A stretch of 64,000 nucleotides of DNA from Sulfuricystis thermophila (lineage in GTDB: Bacteria; Pseudomonadota; Gammaproteobacteria; Burkholderiales; Rhodocyclaceae). The stretch covers positions 1,116,001-1,180,000 of the forward strand of contig NZ_AP019373.1 of NCBI RefSeq assembly GCF_004323595.1. The letters are read 5' to 3'. The first letter of the stretch is position 1. Each line of letters starts with the position of its first letter. Shown here in pieces: positions 1 through 9,549 of the stretch. The translations under genes and the position numbers were made by a program. Below the pieces are notes generated by a model. That model was not told the origin of the DNA and made no database searches. It saw nothing but the letters and a program-made list of their open reading frames with translations.

Positions 1-1
1 G

Positions 2-271
2 CGTAAGGTCGCTGAGGTGGGCTCGATCAGTGCGGCGGCAAGGGCACTCGGTGTGCCCTACAAGCGTGCCTGGCTGTTGATCGATACCTTGAATCGTGGT
101 TTCCCTTCCCCGGTGCTGGAAACCGTCGCAGGTGGCAAGCAGGGGGGCGGTGCGCGTCTGACACCGCTGGGCGAGGCGCTGGTGGCCGCCTACGACGCGC
201 TGGAGACGAAGCTCAATGCGGCAGCGCGCGCCGAGCTCAATGCCCTGGTGAGGCTGGCCCGCCGGCGATGA
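2..271 (+). CDS. modE: ModE-type molybdate regulator, N-terminal DNA-binding domain (5' end cut by window)
   Basis: The frame is open from base 2 and the visible part has about 89 residues. It contains the VGSISAAARALGVPYKRAW helix-turn-helix and the LLIDTLNR and GGGARLTPLGEALVAAY wing segments typical of the LysR-like N-terminal domain of ModE. This family represses molybdate transport genes when molybdate is bound. The product ends right after the winged helix, so no C-terminal MOP/TOBE molybdate-binding domain is present; single-domain ModE proteins are known. It converges on modC with a 35-base overlap of the 3' ends, which fits a local regulator of the neighbouring transporter. The start codon lies upstream of the window. 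Confidence 0.85.
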   Translation, partial: RKVAEVGSISAAARALGVPYKRAWLLIDTLNRGFPSPVLETVAGGKQGGGARLTPLGEALVAAYDALETKLNAAARAELNALVRLARRR

Positions 272-1319
272 CGAACAGATCGCCGGCGGGCAGGCCGACG
301 AGTCCGGACTGACCGGCTGCAAACCCATACTTGCGCAGTACGCGGATGCCGCAGCGTGCTTCGAGCAGCGCGCCGGTTTCGCTGCGAAAGTGCAGCAGCG
401 CTGCTTCGCCGAGATCGACCACTGCTTCTAAGCGCCCGGCCAGCCGTGTTTCGCCGGCGTGCGGCGGATCGTCGGGCCGGCGCAGCGCGACATGCTCGGG
501 ACGGATCGCGATCAGGATTTCGTCGCCGGCGGGCTCGGCGCCGCTCACGGGCAGACGGCCGCCCAAAGCTGGACAGTCGATGCTGAACGCATCGATCCTC
601 TGTGCGGAGAAAATGTTCTTCAGACCCAGAAAGCGCGCCACCGCCTCGCTCGCCGGGCGGCGATAGACCGCCGTCTTCTCACCGCTTTGCTCCTGTCGGC
701 CGTCGATCAGCACGGTGATGTGATCGGCGAGGAAATAGGCCTCGGCGAGATCATGGGTGACGATCATCACCGTCAGGCCCCGCTCCCGCTGCAGGTCTTT
801 GACCAGCCACCACAGCTCGCGGCGCAGGCTCTCATTGAGGGCGGTGAAGGGCTCGTCGAGCAGCACCAGGCGCGGGTGGGCGACGAGCGCGCGCACCAAG
901 GCGACGCGCTGACGTTCGCCGCCGGAAAGCGTGGCGATGCGGCGCGACAGCAGATGACCGATGCCGGTGATCTCGATGAGGCGCTCAAACAGGGGCTGAA
1001 AGTCGGCGCTGGCGAGACGGCACGCCCGCGCGCCGTAGAGCAGGTTGTCGAGGACGGCGAGATGCGGAAACAGTCCCAGCTGCTGCGGCACGTAGCCGAG
1101 CCGGCGGCGCTCGATCGGCCAGTGCGTGATGTCCTCACCCGCCAGGCGCACGTGGCCGGAGGAGGGTGTGAGCGTGCCGAGGATCGCGGCGAGCAGGGTG
1201 CTCTTGCCCGAGCCGGAAGGACCGAGGATGGCATGGCATTCACCGGCGCCGACGGTGAGCGACACATCGTGCAGCCGGAAGCTGCCGGCGCTGACGCTCA
1301 AGTGTTCGAGCTCAAGCAT
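237..1319 (-). CDS. modC: Molybdate/tungstate ABC transporter ATP-binding protein
   Basis: 360 residues. Walker A GPSGSGKST is at residues 33-41, with Q-loop region YVPQQLGLFPHL, signature LSGGERQRVAL, Walker B LVLLDEPF and the switch-region histidine in MIVTHDLAEA. A C-terminal extension of about 130 residues resembles the regulatory TOBE region of ModC/WtpC proteins. It energises import of molybdate or tungstate at the inner membrane with the ModB permease. The ATG at 1319 overlaps the modB stop by 8 bases, so the two are translationally coupled. Residues about 99-108 (ACRLASADF) are encoded by a copy of the family A repeat. The oxyanion cannot be fixed from sequence; context with modE favours molybdate. 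Confidence 0.9.
   Translation of the reverse strand: MLELEHLSVSAGSFRLHDVSLTVGAGECHAILGPSGSGKSTLLAAILGTLTPSSGHVRLAGEDITHWPIERRRLGYVPQQLGLFPHLAVLDNLLYGARACRLASADFQPLFERLIEITGIGHLLSRRIATLSGGERQRVALVRALVAHPRLVLLDEPFTALNESLRRELWWLVKDLQRERGLTVMIVTHDLAEAYFLADHITVLIDGRQEQSGEKTAVYRRPASEAVARFLGLKNIFSAQRIDAFSIDCPALGGRLPVSGAEPAGDEILIAIRPEHVALRRPDDPPHAGETRLAGRLEAVVDLGEAALLHFRSETGALLEARCGIRVLRKYGFAAGQSGLVGLPAGDLFVIAGGPASPGH
998..1024 (-). repeat. Family A short repeat, half copy inside modC
   Basis: Read on the minus strand, this stretch matches the 26-base left arm of family A with about two differences. It is translated in the modC frame as ACRLASADF, the same frame as the plsB copy. Confidence 0.75.
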
Positions 1320-2094
1320 GAGCGCCTCTTGCCAACAGCCGTCGGGCGACGAACAGGGCGGCTAGGCCGATGGCGACGAGGATCAAGATCAGCGCCACGG
1401 TGCCTTCGATGTCGGCGGAGGACAGTCGCATGAAGATCGCGATCGGCAGGGTCTCGGTGCGCATCGCCATCGAACCGGCGACCATCAGCGTCGCGCCGAA
1501 CTCGCCCAATGCCTTCGCCCAGCTGAGGATGAAGGCGGCGATCAGGCCGTTCTTCGCCAGCGGCAGCGTGACGGTGAAGAAGACGTGACGGGGAGAGGCG
1601 CCCAAGGTGCGAGCCACCGTCTCCAGCTCGACCGGCACCGCGTCGAAGGCGGCTTTGAGCATGCGCACCGCCAGTCCGAGAATCGTGACGAACTGTGCCA
1701 GCACGATGCCGGCAAAACCGAAGACGAAATAGACGACGTGTTCCTGAATCCACTCGCCGACGGGATTGTTGAAGAAGATCAGGATGATCGCGCCCAGCGC
1801 GGCAGGGGAAACGATGATCGGGAATTCCAGCACGGTCTCGGTCGCCTCCCGACCGCGAAAACGGTAGCGCGACAGCGCATAGGCGGCGGGAATCGCCAGG
1901 AGCAGCGCCAGTGTCGTGGCGACGGTGGCGGCCATCAATGACAAGCGGATCGAGAAGAAGCTGCGCTCGGAAAACAGGGTGCGAAAAAGCACTGCACCGT
2001 CGAGGAACCAGGCGAGCGAGACGATCAGGCCGGCGTAGAGCGCCAGCACCACGAGCGCGGCGGCGATGCTGGCGCGCAAGCCGGAGGGGCTCAC
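1312..2094 (-). CDS. modB: Molybdate/tungstate ABC transporter permease
   Basis: 260 residues if started at the GTG at 2094, which overlaps the modA stop as GTGA. This start is preferred over the longer open frame because it gives tight coupling and a short cytoplasmic N terminus before the first membrane helix (IAAALVVLALYAGLIV). Several hydrophobic segments are visible, and the EAA-type cytoplasmic loop LETVARTLGASPRHVFFTVTLPL contacts the ATPase. The protein forms the membrane channel of the molybdate/tungstate importer. It lies between modA and modC in one operon read on the minus strand. Confidence 0.9.
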   Translation of the reverse strand: MSPSGLRASIAAALVVLALYAGLIVSLAWFLDGAVLFRTLFSERSFFSIRLSLMAATVATTLALLLAIPAAYALSRYRFRGREATETVLEFPIIVSPAALGAIILIFFNNPVGEWIQEHVVYFVFGFAGIVLAQFVTILGLAVRMLKAAFDAVPVELETVARTLGASPRHVFFTVTLPLAKNGLIAAFILSWAKALGEFGATLMVAGSMAMRTETLPIAIFMRLSSADIEGTVALILILVAIGLAALFVARRLLARGAHA

Positions 2095-2972
2095 GGCTTG
2101 ACGACCTTCTTCGGATCGACCGTGGTGCGCAGATGGAGCCATTCCTTCGGCACCACGTATTCACCGCCGACGGGCTTGACCGCACCGAGCCACTTGAAGG
2201 CGCTGTCCGGATCGGCGAAATAGCTGTACTTGGCATAGATCGCCCGTCCTTCCGGGCCGGTGACGAAGTCGATGAACCGCTGGGCGAGCGGGCGGTTCTT
2301 GCTGAACTTGCTGATGGCGATCGGGATATAGCCGATGCGCGGGATCATTTCTTTCGGCAGCGGAATGGTCTCGATGCGTTCCGGGTCCCAGTACTGGAAC
2401 ACGCGCCAGCCGATCACCGCATCGGCGAGCTTGAGCGAGATGGCCGTGGCGGTCTGCTCGCAGGAGCCGGTGTAGTTCTTGATGTTGGCCTTCAGTTGTT
2501 CACGCTCGCTGGGGGTCAATTCTTTCTCGAAAATCTCCACCGCATAGGCGCCGACGCAGACACCCTCCGGGTTGGCGATCGCCACGCGTAAGCCTGGCTT
2601 GAGCAGGTCCTTGAGCCCCTGGATGTGGTGCGGGTTGCCCTTCTGCACGTTGATGGCCGGCACGACATAGACGATGATCTTTTCGGTTTCGGGCAGGACA
2701 TAGCCGTCGCGCTTGGCGATCTCCATGTAGTCGGAAGAGCCGGGGAAGTAGAGGTCGCCCTGTTTGGCGAGCTTCATCTGCGAGAGCACATACCCTGAGC
2801 CGCCGAATACGACATCGACCTTGGCGCCGGTCTTCTGCTCGAAGGCCTTGACCGCCTCGCTGGTGGGCGGCACGGTGGCGGCGCCGGCAAAGATCAGCAG
2901 GGACTCGCCGGCGGCAGCGGTCACGGCCGACAGGCCGAGGGCGAGAGCGGACAGGATGTGGCGCAGTGCCAT
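2091..2972 (-). CDS. modA: Molybdate/tungstate-binding periplasmic protein
   Basis: 293 residues from the ATG at 2972. The open frame continues to 3014, but the later ATG places a clean signal peptide (ALRHILSALALGLSAVTAAAG) at the very N terminus. The mature part has LLIFAGAATVPPTSEAVKAF followed by FGGSGYVLSQM and DLYFPGSSDYM, the serine/glycine-rich oxyanion-binding loops of ModA/WtpA proteins. It captures molybdate or tungstate in the periplasm for ModBC. It is the first gene of modABC; its stop overlaps the GTG start of modB. Confidence 0.9.
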   Translation of the reverse strand: MALRHILSALALGLSAVTAAAGESLLIFAGAATVPPTSEAVKAFEQKTGAKVDVVFGGSGYVLSQMKLAKQGDLYFPGSSDYMEIAKRDGYVLPETEKIIVYVVPAINVQKGNPHHIQGLKDLLKPGLRVAIANPEGVCVGAYAVEIFEKELTPSEREQLKANIKNYTGSCEQTATAISLKLADAVIGWRVFQYWDPERIETIPLPKEMIPRIGYIPIAISKFSKNRPLAQRFIDFVTGPEGRAIYAKYSYFADPDSAFKWLGAVKPVGGEYVVPKEWLHLRTTVDPKKVVKP

Positions 2973-3043
2973 GGCGAGGCTCCGAGTCGATTTGCGTTGT
3001 GTCAAGAATAACATAACGAAGCCGTGTCGCGAATCACGGCGAG

Positions 3044-3070
3044 GGTGCCGTGCCGCCAGCGCCGAGTTTC
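3044..3070 (+). repeat. Family A short repeat, half copy in modA upstream region
   Basis: Matches the left arm (GCCGCCAGCGCCGAGTTT section). It lies between the modA start and the 3' end of the next gene, which is also read on the minus strand. Confidence 0.75.
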
Positions 3071-3085
3071 AGTCGCTTCCCTGGC

Positions 3086-4249
3086 TCATTCGGCCGGCCA
3101 CTGGGCGGTCGCCACCCCCGTGCCGAGATCGGCCTCGACCAGGCGGCGGCGCACCTCGAAGAGCTGTTCGAGCAGCGCCGGTTCGGCTTGGGCATAGGCT
3201 TCGGCATTCGGCACCCGCTTGACGACCACGCCGAGCAGTTCGGTGATCGCGTTGCCGATCGAGTTCTGGCTGATCGTGACGATCAGATCGCCCTTGTCGT
3301 TGCGGTAGATCAGCTGCTTGAAGGCCGGCTGCCAGCGGATTGCGTTGGCATAACGGGCGTCCTTGATGCAGCGGTCGCGCACCATCTTGGCAGTCTTCAG
3401 GAAGTCGTTGTCGAACAGCAGTTTCTCCTCGACCAGCGCCGGGAAGTAGAGATCGCGCGGCGGCGGAGAATTGCGCGTGCTCACCTGACCGAAGAAGGTG
3501 CGGTAGAAGTCGAGGAAGCCTTTCAGCAGAGTGTCGTAGTCGCGCCAGAACGCCACTTGCTTCAACGCCGCCGCCCCGCCGGGCACGCCCCAGCTCGGCA
3601 GTCCCTGCGGATAACCGGTCAGCCGAAGACGACATTCGCCTTTGTCGCAGGGTTTCAGCACCTTGAAGTCGAGCGCATCGAAGAAGGAACGATAGACCTC
3701 GCGCATGTGGGCCTGGAACAGCGAATGCTGGCCGCCGTCGGTGAGGTTCGGATTGTTCGGATCGGCGAGCGGTGCGGCGGCGAGTTCCTGCTTGTCGAAG
3801 ACGATGAAATGATTGTGCAGCATGCGAATCGAGGGCACGCCGGGCGAGGTGAGCGGCCAGGTGGCATCGAGGCTCGCCTCGCCGGCCAGCACCAGATGCC
3901 GCTCCGGGTCCGGATAACGCTCCAGCATGAAGGCGATGATGATCTGGTTCATGCGGTTCCAGACGTGCTTGACGGCGTCGGGCACCTGGGTGCGCCGCAC
4001 CGGCCGGCCGAGTGGGTCGAGGATTTGCTGCGAGGTGTTGTAGATGATCGAGGTGTCGAACAGATTGCTGTGGCCGAGCGCCTTGCGGTAGAGCAGCAGC
4101 CCTTCAGGGTTTTGCAGCAGCCCGTTGTTGTGCACCAGGTCGTTGAGGTTTTCGGCGCTGTTGAAGAATTCGTTCGGCGCCATGCCCTCCGGCACATCGA
4201 GCGGGATGGGGCGGAAGGGCGTGACGATTTCGCGCGGGCCGAACTGCAT
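3086..4249 (-). CDS. Unrecognised protein of 387 residues, probably cytoplasmic
   Basis: I do not recognise this family. The start at 4249 is chosen because GGAGGAG precedes it by about 8 bases; the open frame runs on to 4444 but would then overlap the divergent P-type ATPase gene. No signal peptide or membrane helix is seen. Composition is that of a folded soluble protein rich in aromatic residues, with notable segments IRMLHNHFIVFD, KPCDKGECRLRL, VAFWRDYDTLLKGFLDFYRTFF and LIVTISQNSIGNAITELLGVVVKRV. Codon usage and GC are like the neighbours, so recent transfer is not suggested. It stands alone, with the modABC operon downstream and the ATPase divergent. Confidence 0.8.
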   Translation of the reverse strand: MQFGPREIVTPFRPIPLDVPEGMAPNEFFNSAENLNDLVHNNGLLQNPEGLLLYRKALGHSNLFDTSIIYNTSQQILDPLGRPVRRTQVPDAVKHVWNRMNQIIIAFMLERYPDPERHLVLAGEASLDATWPLTSPGVPSIRMLHNHFIVFDKQELAAAPLADPNNPNLTDGGQHSLFQAHMREVYRSFFDALDFKVLKPCDKGECRLRLTGYPQGLPSWGVPGGAAALKQVAFWRDYDTLLKGFLDFYRTFFGQVSTRNSPPPRDLYFPALVEEKLLFDNDFLKTAKMVRDRCIKDARYANAIRWQPAFKQLIYRNDKGDLIVTISQNSIGNAITELLGVVVKRVPNAEAYAQAEPALLEQLFEVRRRLVEADLGTGVATAQWPAE

Positions 4250-4327
4250 GGGTCGATCTCCTCCGAAAACAGGGAAAAGCGCATTATCGTCGTAACCGCT
4301 CGCCAAGAGCGAAAACAGGCGGAAGAC

Positions 4328-4333
4328 TATACT
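4328..4333 (+). promoter_or_regulatory. Putative -10 box of the mgtA-like gene
   Basis: TATACT lies 8 bases before the ATG at 4342, so the predicted mRNA start is at most a few bases before the start codon. I see no good -35 box. Confidence 0.35.
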
Positions 4334-4341
4334 CGCCGGAC

Positions 4342-6816
4342 ATGAATGCGATGCCGGCACCCCATGGCTTGAGCAGCAGCGAGGCGGCGGAACGCTTGCT
4401 GCGTTACGGGCGCAATCAATTGCGCCTGCACCGCGAGCGCGCACTGCTCGTGCAATTCCTGCTGCGTTTTCGCAATCCGCTGGTCATCGTGTTGCTCGCG
4501 GCGAGCCTCGTCACCGCGTTGACCGGTGATGCCGCCGGCGCGGCCATCATCGGCGCCATCGTGCTGATGAGCATCACGCTGGACTTCGTGCAGGAATACC
4601 GCGCCGGACGGGCAGCCGAACGTCTGGCGCAGCAGGTCGCGGTGACCGCGACGGTGCTGCGTGATGGCATGCCGCACGAAGTGCCGGTGGCCGAGATCGT
4701 GCCGGGTGATGTGGTGCGACTCTCCGCCGGCGACCTGGTGCCTGCCGACGGTCGCGTGCTCGACGCACGCGACTTCTTCGTCAACCAGGCGCAGCTCACC
4801 GGCGAGCCGTATCCGGTAGAAAAACACGCCGCCACCGGCGCGGCTGAGTCGGCCGAGGACGAGGCTGCGGTGTTCATGGGCAGCTCGGTGGTGAGCGGCA
4901 CGGCGACGATATTGATCGAGCGCACCGGCCCGGCCACGGAATTGGGCAAGATCGCCGACAGCCTCGACCGGTCCCCGCCGCCGACGGCCTTCGAGCGCGG
5001 CACGCGCCACTTCGGCATGCTGATCATGCGGCTGACGATGCTCCTCGTGCTATTCACGCTGCTGGTCAATCTCGCATTCGCGCGACCACTCTTGGAGTCC
5101 TTCCTGTTCGCGGTGGCGCTGGCCGTGGGTCTGACGCCCGAGCTGTTGCCGATGGTCGTCTCGGTGACGCTCGCGCGCGGGGCGCAACGCATGGCGGCGC
5201 GCCGAGTGATCGTCAAGCGCTTGTCCGCGATCCAGGATCTGGGTTCGATGGACGTCTTGTGCACCGACAAGACCGGCACGCTCACCGAAGCGAAGATTCG
5301 CCTCGAACGGCACATCGATGCCACTGGCCGGCCGAGCCAGCGTGTCCTGGAACTCGCTTACCTCAACAGCTTTTTCGAAAGCGGCCTGAAAAGCCCGCTC
5401 GACGAGGCCATCCTGGCGCACGGCGAGATCGACCTTGTCGGCTGGCGCAAGATCGACGAGGTGCCGTTCGATTTCGAGCGTCGTCGCGTCTCGGTACTGG
5501 CGGAGAAAGATGGCGGCCGCATCCTCGTGGTGAAAGGCGCGCCGGAAGACATCTTGGCGCTTTCCACGGCATACGAAACAGCCGCCGGCGCGATCTTGCC
5601 GCTGGACGACGCAGCGCGCGAGCGCATCGTCGCCGTGTTCGCAGGCTTGGGCGACGAGGGGTTTCGCGCGCTGGGCATTGCCTGGCGTGCGGTGGCGCCC
5701 GACCATCCGCATGCCGTGGTCAGCGACGAGACCGAGCTCGTCTTCGCCGGTTTTGCCGCCTTTCTCGATCCGCCGAAGGAGAGCGCCGCGATCGCGGTCG
5801 CGCACCTTGGGCAAAGCGGCGTGGCGGTGAAGATCCTCACCGGCGACAACGAACGCGTCACGCGCCATGTCTGCACGACGCTGGCGATTCCCATCGCCGG
5901 CGTGCTCACCGGCCAGGAAATCGCCATGATGGACGACGCGGCGCTTGCCGCGCGGGTGGACGAGGTCAACCTGTTCTGCCGGGTGACCCCGGCGCAGAAA
6001 AACCGCATCCTGCTCGCGCTCAAAAGCCGCGGCCACGCGGTCGGCTATCTCGGCGACGGCATCAACGATGCGCCGTCGCTCAACACCGCCGATGTCGGCA
6101 TCTCGGTCGATGGCGCGGTGGATGTGGCACGCGAGGCCGCCGACCTGGTACTGCTGGAACACGACCTCGACGTGCTCCACGACGGCATCCGCGAAGGGCG
6201 GCGCACCTTCGGCAACGTGATGAAGTACATCATGATGGCCACCAGCTCCAACTTCGGTAACATGTTCAGCATGGCCGCGGCGACGCTGTTCCTGCCTTTC
6301 CTGCCGATGCTGCCGATGCAGATCCTGCTCAACAATCTGCTCTACGACATCTCGGAAATTCCGCTGCCGCTGGACAACGTCGACACCGAAGACATGGCCC
6401 GGCCGCGCCGCTGGGACATGCGCTTCATCCGCGATTTCATGCTCACCATCGGCCCCGTCAGCTCGCTGTTCGATTTCTTCACCTTCTATCTGCTGATCGC
6501 GGTGCTCGAAGCCAATGAGATGCTGTTCCGCACCGGCTGGTTCGTCGAATCCATCGCCACCCAGGTGTTGGTGATCTTCGTCATCCGCACGCGCCGTAAC
6601 CCGCTGCGCAGCTTTCCCCATCCCGCACTGGCGCTCACTTCGCTGGCCGTGGTCGTCATCGCTTTGCTGCTGCCATTCACGCCGCTGGCCGGCCTGCTGG
6701 GCTTCACTCCGCTGCCGCCGCTGTTCTTCCTGCTCCTTGTCGGTCTGCTGATCGCTTACCTGGGACTGGTCGAAGCGAGTAAGCGCCGATTTTTCCACCG
6801 AGCGGGGATGGCATGA
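4342..6816 (+). CDS. mgtA: Magnesium-transporting P-type ATPase (MgtA/P3B type)
   Basis: 824 residues against about 900 for E. coli MgtA; the N-terminal tail is short. Actuator motif TGEP is in QLTGEPYPVEK, the phosphorylation motif is CTDKTGTLT with Asp309, and the hinge is GDGINDAPSLN. The segment after the phosphorylation site (LERHIDATGRP...LAYLNSFFESGLKSPLDEAIL) and the late membrane region (SSNFGNMFSMAAATLFLPFLPMLPMQ) are characteristic of MgtA/MgtB rather than calcium or copper pumps. It moves Mg2+ into the cytoplasm at the expense of ATP. No MgtC or MgtR is nearby, and a leader as in enterobacterial mgtA cannot fit because a -10 box lies only 8 bases before the ATG. Confidence 0.85.
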   Translation: MNAMPAPHGLSSSEAAERLLRYGRNQLRLHRERALLVQFLLRFRNPLVIVLLAASLVTALTGDAAGAAIIGAIVLMSITLDFVQEYRAGRAAERLAQQVAVTATVLRDGMPHEVPVAEIVPGDVVRLSAGDLVPADGRVLDARDFFVNQAQLTGEPYPVEKHAATGAAESAEDEAAVFMGSSVVSGTATILIERTGPATELGKIADSLDRSPPPTAFERGTRHFGMLIMRLTMLLVLFTLLVNLAFARPLLESFLFAVALAVGLTPELLPMVVSVTLARGAQRMAARRVIVKRLSAIQDLGSMDVLCTDKTGTLTEAKIRLERHIDATGRPSQRVLELAYLNSFFESGLKSPLDEAILAHGEIDLVGWRKIDEVPFDFERRRVSVLAEKDGGRILVVKGAPEDILALSTAYETAAGAILPLDDAARERIVAVFAGLGDEGFRALGIAWRAVAPDHPHAVVSDETELVFAGFAAFLDPPKESAAIAVAHLGQSGVAVKILTGDNERVTRHVCTTLAIPIAGVLTGQEIAMMDDAALAARVDEVNLFCRVTPAQKNRILLALKSRGHAVGYLGDGINDAPSLNTADVGISVDGAVDVAREAADLVLLEHDLDVLHDGIREGRRTFGNVMKYIMMATSSNFGNMFSMAAATLFLPFLPMLPMQILLNNLLYDISEIPLPLDNVDTEDMARPRRWDMRFIRDFMLTIGPVSSLFDFFTFYLLIAVLEANEMLFRTGWFVESIATQVLVIFVIRTRRNPLRSFPHPALALTSLAVVVIALLLPFTPLAGLLGFTPLPPLFFLLLVGLLIAYLGLVEASKRRFFHRAGMA

Positions 6817-6865
6817 ACGCCTGGGATGCGAAAATGCTCTGCGACTTTCCAACGGAGATCAGCCC

Positions 6866-7312
6866 ATGAGCGAACCACGATTCAGCTTTACTCTCGAGCA
6901 ACAGGAGGACTATGCCTTCCTGGTGCGTTTCGACAACGATCTGCCGGCCTTGCTGACCGACGAGCCGCCGCCGCTGGGCAAGGGTGCGGGCCCGAATCCG
7001 TCGCGACTGATCGCGGCCGGGGTCGCCAACTGCCTGATGGCAAGCCTGCTGTTTGCGCTGCGCAAGTTCAAGAACGAGCCCGGCAAGCTTTCCGCCACCG
7101 TGACCGTGCAGATGACGCGCAACGAACAGAAGCGCCTGCGCATCGGTCACATCGACGTCGAGCTGCGCTTCTCCGCGGTGGCCGCCGGAATGGAGCATCT
7201 CGAGCGCATCCTCGCCACCTTCGAGGACTACTGCGTGGTCACGCAAAGCGTCCAGCACGGCATTCCGGTCGGCATCGCCGTCTATGACGGGACGGGCACC
7301 CGCCTCAAATAA
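6866..7312 (+). CDS. OsmC/Ohr family protein
   Basis: 148 residues. The two conserved cysteines of OsmC-type thiol peroxidases are visible: Cys56 in GVANCLMASL and Cys123 in EDYCVVTQSV. The family reduces organic hydroperoxides, but this divergent subgroup (often annotated simply OsmC family) has poorly defined substrates. It starts 49 bases after the ATPase gene and ends 20 bases before folP. The start at 6866 follows GGAGATCAGCCC. Confidence 0.85.
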   Translation: MSEPRFSFTLEQQEDYAFLVRFDNDLPALLTDEPPPLGKGAGPNPSRLIAAGVANCLMASLLFALRKFKNEPGKLSATVTVQMTRNEQKRLRIGHIDVELRFSAVAAGMEHLERILATFEDYCVVTQSVQHGIPVGIAVYDGTGTRLK

Positions 7313-7320
7313 CCGAATCG

Positions 7321-7326
7321 TATAAT
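7321..7326 (+). promoter_or_regulatory. -10 box of folP, predicted leaderless start
   Basis: A consensus TATAAT is followed by six bases (TCGGGC) and then the ATG of folP at 7333. With the usual -7 to +1 distance, transcription would begin at the A of the ATG. No Shine-Dalgarno sequence fits between them, and the -35 region at 17-base spacing is not TTGACA-like. The box sits in the small palindrome CGAATCGTATAATTCG. Confidence 0.5.
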
Positions 7327-7332
7327 TCGGGC

Positions 7333-8175
7333 ATGACGACGACCTTGCATTGCGGCCGTTACCGGCTGACGCTGGAGCGCCCGCTGATCATGGGCATCGT
7401 CAATCTGACGCCGGACTCGTTTTCGGGCGACGGCGTCGGCGACGATGCCAGCGCGGCGATCGCCCATGCCGAGGCCCAGCGCGCGGCGGGCGCCGACATC
7501 CTCGATCTGGGCGCCGAATCGTCGCGTCCCGGCGCGGCGCCGGTGCCTGCCGAGGTCGAGATCGCTCGCCTGCGACCGGTGCTGCGGGCGCTGCGCGACT
7601 GGGGGGTGCCGGTTTCCGTCGATACCTCGAAGCCGGAAGTGATGCGCCTGGCGATCGACGAGGGCGCGGCGCTGATCAACGACATCATGGCGCTGCGCGC
7701 GCCCGGCGCGCTGGAGGTGGTGGCGGAGAGCGACGCCGGCGTTTGTCTCATGCACATGCAGGGCGAGCCACGCACCATGCAGGCGAATCCGCAGTATGTC
7801 GATGTGGTCGAGGAGGTGCATGCTTTCCTCACCGCGCGCATGATGGCCTGCATCGCCGCCGGCATCGACAAGGAGCGGCTGATCGTCGATCCGGGGTTCG
7901 GTTTCGGCAAGACCGTGGCGCACAACTACACGTTGTTGCGCGAACTGCGCTGCTTCACGGAAATCGGCGTGCCGGTGTTGGCCGGGTTGTCGCGCAAATC
8001 GATGCTCGGCGCCGTGACCGGCCGCGAAGCCGGCAGCGCGCGCATGCCGGCCAGCGTGGCGGCGGCGGTGCTGGCGGTGGAGCGCGGTGCGGCCATCGTG
8101 CGCGTGCATGATGTCGCGGCGACCCGCGATGCGTTGGCAGTCTGGTCTGCCATGGAAGACAAGGGAGCGAGTTGA
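7333..8175 (+). CDS. folP: Dihydropteroate synthase
   Basis: 280 residues. Family motifs: [15 protein letters not shown] near the N terminus, [44 protein letters not shown] and the ending [16 protein letters not shown] / GLSRKSMLG. It joins 6-hydroxymethyl-7,8-dihydropterin pyrophosphate to p-aminobenzoate in folate synthesis and is the sulfonamide target. Its stop overlaps the glmM start (TGATG), a pairing with glmM that is common in proteobacteria. Confidence 0.96.
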   Translation: MTTTLHCGRYRLTLERPLIMGIVNLTPDSFSGDGVGDDASAAIAHAEAQRAAGADILDLGAESSRPGAAPVPAEVEIARLRPVLRALRDWGVPVSVDTSKPEVMRLAIDEGAALINDIMALRAPGALEVVAESDAGVCLMHMQGEPRTMQANPQYVDVVEEVHAFLTARMMACIAAGIDKERLIVDPGFGFGKTVAHNYTLLRELRCFTEIGVPVLAGLSRKSMLGAVTGREAGSARMPASVAAAVLAVERGAAIVRVHDVAATRDALAVWSAMEDKGAS

Positions 8176-9542
8176 TGGCGAGACGGTATTTCGGTACGGA
8201 CGGGGTGCGCGGCCGCGTCGGGCAATTTCCCATCACGCCGGATTTCGCCCTGCGGCTGGGGTTTGCGGCGGGCGAAACCCTCGTCGCGCATGCGAAGGCC
8301 TCGGGGCACCAGCGCGATGGCGAGCGCCCAGCGGTGCTGATCGGCAAGGACACGCGCATCTCCGGTTATATGCTCGAAGCGGCGCTGGAAGCCGGCTTTG
8401 CCGCCGCCGGTGTCGATGTGATGTTATGCGGGCCGCTGCCGACGCCCGCCGTCGCCTATCTGACCCGCGCCCTGCGACTCGCTGCCGGCGTGGTGATTTC
8501 GGCTTCGCACAATCCTTATGACGACAACGGCATCAAGTTCTTCGCCGCCGGTGGCTGGAAACTGCCCGATGCAGTCGAGGAAGAGATCGAGGCGCGCCTG
8601 GCCGAACCGATGGGCTGCCGGCCTTCGAACGAGCTCGGCAAGGCGCGCCGTATCGACGACGCCGCGGGGCGCTACATCGAATTCTGCAAGAGTACCTTTC
8701 CCAACGATCTCGACTTGCGTGGCCTGAAGATCGTCGTCGATTGCGCGCATGGCGCCGCCTATGGCGTCGCGCCCAAAGTATTTCACGAACTCGGCGCCGA
8801 GGTGGTGGCGGTCGGCGCCCAGCCCGACGGTCTCAACATCAATGCCGGTGTCGGTGCGACGGCGCCGGCGTTCGTGCGCGAACAGGTGCTCAAGCACGAG
8901 GCCGATCTGGGCATCGCGCTCGATGGCGACGGCGACCGGGTGCTGATGGTCGATGCCGACGGCCGGCTGTTCGACGGCGATGCCCTGCTGTATGTGATCG
9001 CGCGCCGGCAGCAGGCTTCGAGGCGGCTGCCGGGAATCGTCGGCACCTTGATGAGCAATCTTGGCTTCGAGCAGGCGCTGGCGCGGCTCGGCATCGGCTT
9101 TGCGCGTGCCAAGGTCGGCGACCGTTACGTGCTCGAGCTGATGCAGGAAAAAGGCTGGCCACTCGGCGGCGAGAATTCCGGCCACATCATCTGCCTGGAC
9201 CGGCATACCACGGGTGACGGCATCGTCGCCGCGCTGCAGGTGCTCGCCGCCTTGCGCGAACGCGGCGAGACGCTCGCCGAGGCTTGTGCCGATCTGACGA
9301 TGTTCCCGCAGAAGCTGATCAACGTCCGCTTCACGAAGCCCTTCGACTGGCGCGGCAACGCCGACATCCAGGCCGCGACCTTACGTGCGGAGAAGCTCCT
9401 CGACGGCAAAGGTCGCGTGCTGTTGCGTCCTTCCGGTACCGAGCCGCTGCTGCGTGTGATGGTCGAAGGCGAGGATCAGGCGCTCGTGCTGGCGCAGGCC
9501 GAGGCGATTGCCGCCGCGGTGCGGGCGGCCGCCGACTCTTGA
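8175..9542 (+). CDS. glmM: Phosphoglucosamine mutase
   Basis: 455 residues from the ATG overlapping the folP stop. It begins with [11 protein letters not shown], the active-site phosphoserine loop is [12 protein letters not shown] (Ser111), the Mg2+ loop is DGDGDR, the sugar-binding motif GGENSGHI is present, and it ends with the phosphate-binding [15 protein letters not shown]. It converts glucosamine-6-phosphate to glucosamine-1-phosphate for UDP-GlcNAc and hence peptidoglycan and LPS synthesis. Length matches the family (about 445-450). Confidence 0.96.
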   Translation: MARRYFGTDGVRGRVGQFPITPDFALRLGFAAGETLVAHAKASGHQRDGERPAVLIGKDTRISGYMLEAALEAGFAAAGVDVMLCGPLPTPAVAYLTRALRLAAGVVISASHNPYDDNGIKFFAAGGWKLPDAVEEEIEARLAEPMGCRPSNELGKARRIDDAAGRYIEFCKSTFPNDLDLRGLKIVVDCAHGAAYGVAPKVFHELGAEVVAVGAQPDGLNINAGVGATAPAFVREQVLKHEADLGIALDGDGDRVLMVDADGRLFDGDALLYVIARRQQASRRLPGIVGTLMSNLGFEQALARLGIGFARAKVGDRYVLELMQEKGWPLGGENSGHIICLDRHTTGDGIVAALQVLAALRERGETLAEACADLTMFPQKLINVRFTKPFDWRGNADIQAATLRAEKLLDGKGRVLLRPSGTEPLLRVMVEGEDQALVLAQAEAIAAAVRAAADS

Positions 9543-9549
9543 GGGGTGA

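Noticed and set aside
5050-6852. 600-codon minus-strand frame opposite the P-type ATPase
   Set aside because: Antisense shadow of a clear P-type ATPase, with low-complexity Gln/Glu/Asp composition.
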